A DNA stretch of 64,000 bases, from NCBI GenBank assembly GCA_015345905.1, contig JADDTR010000001.1:1116001-1180000 (forward strand). The letters run 5' to 3'. The translations under genes were made by a program, and so were the position numbers. The stretch is from Aotearoamyces nothofagi. Its lineage: Eukaryota > Ascomycota > Leotiomycetes > Leotiales > Tympanidaceae. This document shows, piece by piece, positions 54,546-64,000 of the stretch (positions within the stretch are counted from its first letter, which is position 1; every line of letters begins with the position of its first letter). A model generated the notes under the pieces. It worked only from the letters and a program-made list of their open reading frames with translations. It was not told the DNA's origin and searched no databases.

Positions 54546-55937
54546 TTAATCATTCTTTGCAAAACCCTTGGTGATTATAGGACTTTGCATCACCTCATCC
54601 CAGACGTGAACCATTCTGGTATTCTCATGCGATAGTCTCACCTCTAAGCCAGTTCTCGTTATCATCTCAGCCTCATAATTTTGAATTGCTTGCTCTCTCG
54701 TCGTGCTCTTGTCATGGCCTACAAATTTGTGTATCTGAGCTACAAGTTCTGCAGCATCTTTGATCGCAGAATTGAGTCCCTGGCCTCGTTCTAAGGCAAC
54801 ATTAGGGGCTTTTACTTCTCTCGTATCGATAGGTCGAACTTACGGAAAGTCATAGGATGAGCTGCATCACCAGCCAACGTCACTCTACCCCCGTAATTGT
54901 CCCAACGATGCTCAGGAAGACTCGGGTCCCACTGCGTTAAGGGTGCATACCAGACTGGATGATCGTCCTTCAACCACTGAAAAGCGCTTCGAAATGGATC
55001 TGCAAAATAGCTCGCCATTTCCTTCACTTGCTTCAACCGCATCTCGTTTGTCCAGTCTTTGGTTTTCTCTTGCTCCTCGTATGAAGTTGGCCATGAAATG
55101 TAATGATTCATGATCCAATTCTCCGGGTCATTTGGGTCAGCCGCGTAATGCAGACCCACCCAGCTCAACATGCTTGCTGGATGAGGGGCAGCAACGAATA
55201 GAGGGTGCCATGAACGCAGGAACCGTACCTGGGATGCTGTATATTTGGCCTGTACTATGGAAGCAGCGTAAGGGAGCGTTGTTAACTCGGCTTTCTCAGC
55301 TCCGAGAAGATGCGTGCGTACAGCAGAGCGGTGCCCATCAGCACCGATGAGTAGGGCTCCAGTGGCACTGCTACCGTCTACAAAATGGGCGGTAATTGTC
55401 GAGCCATCTTCCGAGTAGACAATATCTGAAAGAATCTTGTTGTACTCTATGGAAAGACCTTCAGAGATTATAGCACGCAATTTACTTCTTCGGACCCTGT
55501 AAATATGCGGGATAGTAGATGCGCCTATCTGTTCACCAGTCTTCCCATTGAAAAAATTCATAGTGTCAGATGGCGGACATGGTTTGCTCGGATCAACCTG
55601 AGCAGAATCTAGCTGAGCAAACGCCTCTTTCGGTATCAGGGTCTCCAGAATCGGAGCCCCCCAATGGAGGCCCATATTCCAATCACGAGCCCGTTGAAGA
55701 TTTGCAGGCTCTCTCTCAAAGACAATGGATTTAATGCCGGCATTTAAGTATGTCAGGTAAAGCCTTAGATCTGACGAGATGAGTGCCAACCTTTTTGAGA
55801 CCCTGAGATAGGCTTAAGCCTGTGAGGCCTGCAACAGATTTAGCATTGATGTTGAGATGCATTCTCCATGGCTTACCAGCTCCTATTATCAAAACGGTAT
55901 CAGCGGCAGCAGCCATATTGGTCGACGCGTCAGCCAT
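54546..55937 (-). CDS. FAD-dependent monooxygenase, probably splice-damaged
   Basis: Exons 55937-55877, 55828-55791, 55741-54844 and 54790-54546 would give 413 residues of an aromatic-hydroxylase-type flavoprotein: VLIIGAGLTGLSLSQGL (Rossmann GxGxxG), DG motif LLIGADGHRSAVR and GDAAHPMTFQRGQGL (FAD ribityl site), with a helical C-terminus. Introns 1 and 3 (48 and 53 nt) are normal. The second (55742-55790) has donor GTTGGC and branch CCTGAC but ends in AT instead of AG exactly where the frame must resume. Unspliced, this reading hits a stop 24 codons later. The next AG that keeps frame lies 27 nt downstream and would delete AGIKSIVFE, including the ribose-binding Glu. So the product is probably shortened or absent. 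Confidence 0.78.
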
Positions 55938-56475
55938 CACGTTCAACGAAATCACCGCAGAAACGAGCAGCTCTCACGAGGTTTGGCGACCAATGTTCTC
56001 AGAAGACCATATGTGAACGGTAGTTGCGAAATAAAAGAACAGGAATCGGAGCCGGGGGGGACAGAGATATAACGGAGAGCGAGGAAGAAGATACGAAGTA
56101 TGCAGGGGAAAGATAAAATCGATCGAGCATTAAACAGGGTTCATTGCCAACGAACAGCTCAAAGCGAGAACGAGCTGAACTTTAAGATGATCATTATTTC
56201 CTCCCGTGTTCTACAGCCGGGGAAAGCTCAGGTTAAGGGATGGCCCGCTCCGTAGCGGGGCCATCCTCCATTATCATGCCATTTAGCAGTGCGGTAAATT
56301 TCGGCTTCATGGCGCGAAATGGATGAGCGCAATATAAAAACTGTGGATACTTATATGAGGGTCCCATGAGTTCCAAGAATCCTAGAACTTGGCGTTGTCT
56401 GCTACCTTCTGAATACAGTGCCCGCCATCTATCGGAAATAGCAGGCTTTGCTTGTCTCAAGAAATATCAATAATA
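55938..56475. promoter_or_regulatory. Divergent promoter FAD monooxygenase / methyltransferase
   Basis: 538 bp between opposing start codons, the arrangement often seen for co-regulated secondary-metabolism genes. A shared regulator is inferred, and no specific site was identified. Confidence 0.5.
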
Positions 56476-58042
56476 ATGGCGACAGGGGGAACGCAAGGAC
56501 TGGATGTTGAGGCTCCCAAAAGCCCCGACGCAGGAGCGCAAGAAGCAGCTCCAAGCGATGATGCTCAAAATATTCCAGTGGTGAGAGCCGCGTCATTTTC
56601 GTACATGCGCAACGACGATGCTGATAGATGTACAATAGAATCCTGACTATGCCTTACAAGACCCTGATGACGAGAGCGACTCAGCTTATGGAGATTCGCT
56701 TGATGGCAACGACCTCGAATCTCTCGCGTCGGCCATAACGAAGTATCGCTTCGAGAATGGGCGCCGTTACCATGCCTATAGAGACGGCGCATATTGGGCC
56801 CCCAACGACGAGCAGCACAATGACCAGCAAGACATTGCCCACCACCTATGGCTCCTGAGCTGGGATAACGCGCTATATCTTGCCCCATTGACAAATCCAC
56901 AGGTGAGCGAGAATAGCTTCGGTTGCGATGCCATCTATCTGGCGACTTCTTACTGAGGGTTTAATGACTAGAATATTCTCGATGTAGGTACAGGAACTGG
57001 TATATGGGCGATGTATGTATTTGACACTCCAAGTCCAACTATCTTCACTGCTGATGGGCACTGTAGCGACATAGCAGACAAGTTCCCAGCAGCATCGGTT
57101 GTTGGCGTCGAGTATGTCTATTCCCGAAGCGTGAATTTCTGATTTCAGCCCCCAAATATGTTATATTTCTAGAATCCCTACCGTCGTCACCGTGTCTTCC
57201 CCCCCTCTTACCCTATTGTAGTAAAGACTTGCTGAGACTGCGGAAAACTTTAGCCTTTCACCAATCCAACCGACGTGGGTTGCACCGAATTGTTCCTTTG
57301 AGATTGATGACATAACACTGCCATGGACCTACCGTCCGTCTAGTTTTGATTATATTCATATGCGCGAAATGTTTGGGTCAGTGGGTGACTGGGACCAGTT
57401 CTACTCCGAAGCCTATAAAGCTCTGATTCCTGGTGGATACCTCGAGAATGCCGAACACTCCATCCATCCTGTCAGTGATGATGATACAGTTGGTCCAGAC
57501 CATATTTTCAGTCAATATGGGAGGATAATGACGGAACTCAGTTTGAAGCGGGGAAAGGAAGTTGATTGCTGGAAGCGTAGCAAGGATAGAATGATAGCGG
57601 CAGGATTCGTAGATGTGGTAGAAAAAAGAATGAAATGGCCTATGAGAGGTTGGAGCTCGGATGAAAAAATGAAGGAATTGGGGAGATGGAACCAATTACG
57701 GATCGAACAGGGCATCGAGGGCTTCGCTATGAGAATGCTGACACACGTTGGGGGAGTACGTATAATCGTTTCTCTTATTTTCAGAAGATCTCCATGCTGA
57801 GTATTCCATGAGGATTCCATGGCATCTATCTCAGTAGGCACTCTGTACAAGGCTAACATTCTGTAGTGGACCTATACAGAAGTCCAGGCTTTTGTTGGGA
57901 AGATTCGGTTGGCTCTCAGAGACAAAACGATACATGCCTATCTTGACGTGTGAGTTAATTCCATGCTCCTCCGAGAAACTTCGCTCGCTACGGGACCCAC
58001 TTCTAACATGGGATTAGGAGCGTCGTATATGGAAGAAAATGA
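56476..58042 (+). CDS. LaeA-like (TAM-domain) methyltransferase
   Basis: Seven exons (56476-56580, 56639-56902, 56972-57012, 57067-57111, 57254-57755, 57867-57949, 58018-58042) close in frame at 354 residues. An acidic N-terminus (DPDDESDSAYGDSL) leads to the class I SAM fold: NILDVGTGTGIWAIDIADKFP (motif I), then DLSPIQPTWVAPNC and DYIHMREMFGSVGDW, and near the end THVGGWTYTEVQAF. The last residues YLDVSVVYGRK match the LaeA-family C-terminus. LaeA-like proteins are secondary-metabolism regulators or enzymes that methylate small molecules; the role here is unknown. It is divergent from a flavin monooxygenase, a frequent pairing in small metabolic clusters. Confidence 0.85.
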
Positions 58043-58547
58043 TTCAAGACGAATTTGCTCGTTGTTCTTTAGCACCGTCATCCATATTTTCACTATGGAC
58101 CTAACCTGTATTGGGCCTTTCCGTTCGTTCTCTTCCTTGAACTTGGCCATTTACCCTCTGACTAATGCCTATTATATTTGGCATAAGATGTTGCGTGATA
58201 AGAAGTGGAACGCTATGACTCCCGACGAGAGATTGACCTACTTGGAGACAACAATCGACGAGGGTAGTAAGAGATTGGATTTCAGCTTTGCTCGCTGAGG
58301 CATTGAAGATCAAGGCTCAGGTATGATATTAAAGTCATGGGCTAAGGTACAAGGAGTTATGGCTGATGGATTGAAGATATATATATAAGGTAAATGGAGA
58401 CGATGAAACGAATGGTCGGCAAGGCTTTTGGTGTTAGGGTAGCTTATAAAAACACTCTGTAGGGTCTTTAATTATATAGTTACAGCTTCTGAACACAATA
58501 TTAACGCTATCATTATTCTACACTATAGTTAATGGGTATCCGCCGAA
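58043..58547. other. Convergent intergenic spacer
   Basis: 3' flanks of the methyltransferase and HEATR5 genes. It contains an (AT)n tract near 58378-58388. No gene recognised; the small open frames here are chance. Confidence 0.5.
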
Positions 58548-61500
58548 TCATACACCGCCAAAATCCATCCTTAGTGCAATAGTAGGCTCCTTACCTTCCA
58601 AATCATTAACCTTTTGCTGTCCACCGCCTACCTGTCTCCCAGATTTGATTACTTCTTCCATAAAGGCCTTTTGCCCATCCGTCAATCCCGCTACGACGCT
58701 TCGGAACACCAATTGGTCAGCGGCAGCTAGTTCTAACAGTCGTGCGCTTGTCTCTTGGTAGACCTCAGGACTGCCTTCGCTATTTGCACGTGATAACAAC
58801 GTCGGCACTAGCAGTGATATAGCTGCATCAATGTAAGGCTTTTCAAGACTTGTCACAAATGTTGTAAGGGCATGAGCTGTTAATGCACGCGCTTTTTCAG
58901 GATCCTCAGTCTCTGTGTTGGTCATAAAGGCAACCAAGCGGGGAAGCAAGTACCGAGCTATGCTCTTATCAGCTGCTGTCTTGGGAGACTGGAGTAGGAG
59001 CGATCTGATGCAATTGCCTGCAATTTTGGCAGTCTATAATCGGTTAGCAAATGTGGATGGGTGTGAAGGTGAAGGACAACATACCATCCGGTCACTTAGG
59101 CAGTCGACGGTCTCATCTAGAAACCTGGAGACGAAAGGGTCGGCAGCTGACAAGGAATTTATCCCACTTGTGAGGAGGACTGTCGACGCGAGTAGGGAGT
59201 TCTTGACACAGGGGAGCGATGCCTCTGTTTCTCTCTTTTGAGCATTCAAATAGATCGTCAAAAAGCGCTTTAAACATCCTCGTAACTGAATAGCACTGAT
59301 ATCTTGATCATCCGGAACTCCTTTTCTCTCCAATGTTATGCTGGTGATGAAACGTTTAAGTACAGACAGAGATTGCGGGACAACAATAGCTTGGCAACTC
59401 GCAGTGCCAAGGATTGTCGCAAAAATATGAATGATACATGCGTGCAAGTCAGTTTTAATTATGGATGGAAAGACTTCGGCGGCATCAACGAGTGCGTTGA
59501 GAGACAAGCGAATCAGGGAGACTGCCTCATCAGTCAAGTGATGGCGTGTAGACTGGCTGGCATCAATCAAATTTGGTAGCAGGCCAGCAAGAACGAGGAC
59601 AATAATGCGAGTGAGTTCGAAAAGCTGCTCAATATCCTCTGACAGATCACTATCTTCAGGATCTTCATGTTTTGTTGCTGAAGGGTGCGCAAGACACAGG
59701 CCTCGAGCAATTTGAACGATGACCCCTTGGACATCCATACTCTCGGTAAGCACAAGTCGATCCAAAAGATCCATTGTCTCGGAAAATATGGCCTCTCTAT
59801 AAATTGCGTGCCCAGAGACACTCGGATGCAGGATCTTCTTCAGTGCAAGTAAAATTTCAAGTGTTTGCTCCTTCGTCGCTAATGCATCGTTGCTAGGCTT
59901 TGCTACTAAGGCTTCGAAAGCGATACCAAAAAGTACGAAGAAGAACGCGACGGGTTCATCACGATAATTGATGTCATTTCCCTTTGAATTCCCGTTTGGC
60001 TGCCCGTTAGTTGCCTGATCAGCTTCTTTGCCATCCAGCGCATCGAAAACAAATTCACTGTCCTGCTCAATCAAGCTCGCGATCGCATCGACAAGCTTTA
60101 ACCAAGATTCTTGGTAAAATTTAAGTAACGTCTCTCTATTTAAGGCAGAGTAGATACTATCCAGGCTGCCAGACAGAGATGGTGGGCCCAAGCTCATTGA
60201 GATTTCTGGTTCGAATCGAAGTCGTGCAAATTCTCTGAGCGAGGCAAGCCATAGGGGGGTTAATGTGGCAATGTATGGCTTAACGACATCAACGAGATAT
60301 CTTTGCTCTGTACTAGCAACCTGCAACTCAGCCCATGCAGAGAAAACGGCCATTTTGACCATGACCTGGGCGTTTGAGCTGAGTCCTTTAAGATCGCCTA
60401 TTGAAGCTATCTCGGTATCAGTAGAGAAATTCTCTAATGCAGTAACCAAAGTCTTTAAAATACGGCCCATACGGTCAACATCAGTAACTATGCCAGTTGC
60501 AATAAATGCAGCGCAGACATTCACAGCTTCAGAAGCTAGCTCGGGTGAAGAGTCAGCGGCAAATGCAGGTGTAAGAGCCGAGCCTATTTGAGCTTGATAT
60601 TGCTCAAGTAATGGAGCTTCTGCAAAATCTGGATCTGGAGTCTTGCCAAACATTTTAAGCACGAGGTCGATGATCTTCAGACCCCATACACGAAGTTCAA
60701 CGACATTCGATGTAGAAGCGGAGAAAGCCATGCGAATCACTTCTGCCACCCTCTGTTGTAGGGCCTTCTCAGCCGGTGTAGGGCCAGTAGACGATGCCTC
60801 TTTACTGGTAAGAATAAAGATCTCTGCTAAACAACTCATGGCAAACGTACGGACCTGCCATCGGAGAGGTTCTTGCCCCTGGCCAGGTAAATTGGTCACA
60901 TCATGGCTAGTTGCCCCAGTGGAAGATGCGAAACCTGCAACTTCCTCGTCCTGAAGGTCTGGCATTGTACTCACTTTGGCAGAAGCCGGTGCGAGATTTT
61001 CCGTTCTTGCCTTTGTCATGGTTAAAACTTTCTGACACCGGGTAATCCACTCTGCTGTATTGGATAAACAAGATTGTTGGAGCCAGTTGCGGATGATGTT
61101 CCTAATACCATCATGTTGAGGGGCTGAGTCAAGCACAAGCCACAGCTGATCCTCAAAACCTGTTTCCGCAACCTTGATAACATCTTCTGAATTCCGCTTC
61201 ATCAGGTTATGGATACCGTCGATTGCAATGTCTCGCAGTTCAACCGATTCAGTCTTGAGGTCGTTTTGAAGAAGTACAACATAATCTGCAAAGTTGATAT
61301 GACCAGGTGCATAGAGCGACAGATGCTCAAGGCATCGGAGTGTTTCTCCCAAAACCAGGATGTTATTTTCTTCTCGGAATTGACTGACAAGTGTCATTAT
61401 TAGCTCGCGTGTCTTAGTCATGTCTTGCAGATCAGGGCCAAGGACGTTGACAAGAGAGTCAACACATCTTGCAATGACAGCTGTTGTAGACAGTTCAAGT

Positions 61501-64000
61501 TCAAGGTTTGAATTAACTAGAGAGGGCACCTCCTCGTTGTGCGTATCAGCCACGTAAAGCTGCCCAAGCATGCCGAGGGAGCTCGTGACATAGCCCGAAA
61601 ATGTCAAACCTGCGGAATCAGCGACCCGTGTGAGACCTTCTAATGCCCAGAAATGAACAGTAGGATGTGGGTCATTGCAAAGAGACATCAAGATGCCGAG
61701 AATCGTCTTGAGGTGAAAGCCTGCAGCCATACCACCAACTTGAGAATGTATACAGCCCAGCGCCATTGCACACCCAGCTCTGGCACTCGGTTCACGATTG
61801 CCGACGATCGTCTCAACCAGATATTTGATCTCTTGGTTCGTGTATGCATTGCCGGAACTATTGCAAAGTCTCCCTAGTGCCTCGTAGCCTATGTTGCGTA
61901 AATACTGGTCTGGCTGAGTGACAAAGCCGCGAAGCAACTCCTGCATAAGCTTCTCCACCGCCCCATTCGTCAAGTCTCCCGCTGGAGACCTTGTCTCCTT
62001 TACGGCTACCTTCAAGGTTAACAATAGTGCTGTTGCAATATTAACGTTCATCGCAGCTTTGCGCCCAGGGTCGCGTTGTAGGGAGCCTGCGGATAAGAAA
62101 GTCGTAATTTGCTCAAGAATACTCTCTTGTATCTTGGGTGGCGTTAAGGGAAATGCTATGGCAAAGAGTTTGATTCCGATGTTAACTACTTCGGTGGCAG
62201 GTGGGTCAGGTAGAATATCAGAGTCGCCCACACTTTCGACATACAAGGCAAGAGAATCATGTTCCAAGGAGCTGCAAATAGGTGACAGGAGAATCGCATC
62301 GATCCTTGAGTCAGGACCTTGTTCCATTGTCCATTCGTGTTCGGCCTCCTTCAAATGCTGCCCTGGGAGTGCCGTGACTTTAAAACCTCTAACCATCCCA
62401 GTCACACCAAATCCACAATTATCGCCAATATCCCAGATGGTCTCAAAGCTTCCCATAGAACTCGCGATTGATGTACTCAACGAACTTGGTGTATAATTCT
62501 CGGGGTCAGCAAAGAAGGAGACAGCCAGAGTAAGCAGGTTGGACTGCAGCAGAGCCTCGCTTCCCCCGGAAGAGCTTAGATTTACTAGCTTTGTATAACA
62601 TTGAAGAACCCTCCTTTGGACCATAAGGTCGAGGTCGTGCAACTGCAGAGATGGCGACAGCCTTTGGGACATATCTGCTGTGGTTTTTTTAGAGGGCAAA
62701 CTTTTGAGGAAAGCGGTGGTGTTGTAGAGCATTGCAGCAATACGTTTGGACACATCTGTAGTCAACAGTCTACTGTTGAACTGAAGAAATGATAGAATTG
62801 AGCCTAAAGCACACTCTCGAACATGTGTGAGAAATGATGACTCAAGATAGCTGCGCTGGGAAGTATTGTCCTTTGCTAGAGGTTTGGGCAATGCGTTTTT
62901 CCAAAGAAGAAGTAGTTGAGATAGATGAATCTTCACAAAATTAGGGCCCAAAGACATGAGACCCCCAATCAGGATCCAAGCAACTTGGATCTGGGTACTA
63001 GAAATTCGGAGTTCAGACTTGCCACTGGTTTTTAACAAACCAGTAGCTAAAGATAGTACGCGACTATTGACATCTATAGACCCGTAGAGCGGTTGGAGTT
63101 GCGAAGTACTGATCATCGCAGAGAGAGCATTGGCATATCCGACACAGCGGCGTGGAGAATTCCTTGCTGTATTTAGCAAATTGATCTCCCTGTTGACACT
63201 ATTCATGCAAATAGTGAGACAAGGCAAGAGCTGATGGGGGCAAGCCAGCGTGAAAGCCCGTAGACAACGCGACGTGTAGACTTGGACTGTATAGCTTGGG
63301 TGCTGGATCACTTGCAACAGAGCATCTCGACATGCCTCAGAAAACGCATTTGCACCCGAACCTAGAGCATTTATCAACGAGCAAAGCGCACTGAGAGCAG
63401 CTATGAGAGCATGTTTCGTAGGCTCCAATCGCTCCTTGATAACTTGCGGATAGTTCTTGAGGATATCATTGATCAAAGCTTTTGCTGCATCAAGCTGTCC
63501 TGATTCTCCTAATATCTGATGACCAATAATATCCTCAAGGATGATCTGCACGAAACGGCGAGTGATCAATACTCGATATCTGTTATTGGTAACATGTGAG
63601 TGACTTAGGAGCTCGATCATTAGATGATCGGCAATTTTGATGTAGTGTGACTCGACAACTTTTACGCTCAGTCCCTTTAAGACTTTGCCATAGCATACGG
63701 CTAACCCAGCTCGTGCTCTGCTAGTTGTAGAGATCCGCGTATATTGGGTTGAAAGTTGTTTGAGCAATTCAGGGAGTGTAAACGCAAGGACGAGGTTCTT
63801 TTTCGGACCTGGACTCTCCGGTCTTCGTATCTCATCTTCATCTCCACCTAACGCTATCGATTGCCGATTCGTATTGACTCTTTTTGGTTTCTTGAACTTA
63901 GGTGCATCACTATCTTGGACTCCATCCTCGGAATAACTTTTCACAAGGGCAGCGGCTAGGCATGTTGCAGCAGCCTGTCGGACAAGTGGTGCCGGCGAAT
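58548..64000 (-). CDS. HEATR5/LAA1-type HEAT-repeat protein, N-terminus outside window
   Basis: The 3' part of a very long gene: last exon 59033-58548, preceded by a 51-nt intron (59034-59084) and an exon reading through to the window edge. About 1800 residues are visible and the start lies beyond 64000. Repeated alpha-helical pairs (HEAT repeats) fill the protein, with conserved blocks APLVRQAAATCLAAAL, RRCVGYANALSAMI, GCAMALGCIHSQVGGMAAG and EEVAGFASS. This matches HEATR5 of animals and Laa1 of yeast, which help recruit the AP-1 clathrin adaptor to Golgi and endosomes. The end TIALRMDFGGV is intact. Confidence 0.87.

Noticed and set aside
1-64000. CRISPR array, prophage or bacterial operon
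   Set aside because: Split genes, spliceosomal introns and eukaryotic families throughout; tandem repeats here have no unique spacers.

Overview
This window looks like chromosomal DNA of a filamentous ascomycete (Pezizomycotina). Protein resemblances lean towards Leotiomycetes, but that is only an impression. The signs are short GT-AG introns (mostly 48-80 nt) with a CTGAC or CTAAC-type branch site near the 3' end, single-copy genes typical of moulds (ATG15 with a Cys/Ser/Thr-rich tail, MKK of the cell-wall-integrity pathway, LaeA-like methyltransferase, GPHR-type receptor), and a dispersed 5S rRNA gene. Many genes are split, so exon joins were worked out by hand from splice signals, reading frame and family alignment. 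Every multi-exon model given here closes in frame except the FAD monooxygenase at 54.5-55.9 kb.

Layout: 0-1.4 kb holds an intact Tc1-type DNA transposon, followed by an MFS transporter (1.6-3.4). 3.8-10.2 kb holds a small Cys-containing unknown, a Nudix hydrolase, the DEAD-box helicase DBP8 and a MAP kinase kinase. 10.7-13.6 kb holds a small ABM-fold protein and a SAM methyltransferase. 13.6-20 kb holds a 5S rRNA relic, minisatellites, a GH18 chitinase, a complete 5S rRNA gene and a catalase. 20-22.8 kb is repeat-rich and gene-free. 22.8-37 kb is dense with ARL1, ARP8, PAF1, RER1, enoyl-CoA hydratase, ATG15 and a VPS9-domain GEF. 37-47.7 kb is a repeat-rich desert containing one gene, an acidic unknown (40.9-41.7). 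47.7-64 kb holds a GPHR family membrane protein, a universal stress protein, eIF3l, a divergent FAD-monooxygenase / LaeA-like methyltransferase pair, and the 3' part of a HEATR5/LAA1 gene that runs off the right edge.

Most genes are housekeeping and do not form one pathway. Several act in Golgi/endosome/vacuole trafficking (ARL1, RER1, GPHR family, VPS9 GEF, LAA1, ATG15). This is probably chance neighbourhood, since trafficking genes are common. The less ordinary parts are the intact transposon 200 bp upstream of a transporter, the 5S relic that derives from another 5S isotype, the FAD-monooxygenase/methyltransferase pair with a lost splice acceptor, and the large simple-repeat deserts around a single unknown gene. 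I did not find a convincing wholly new biological system.
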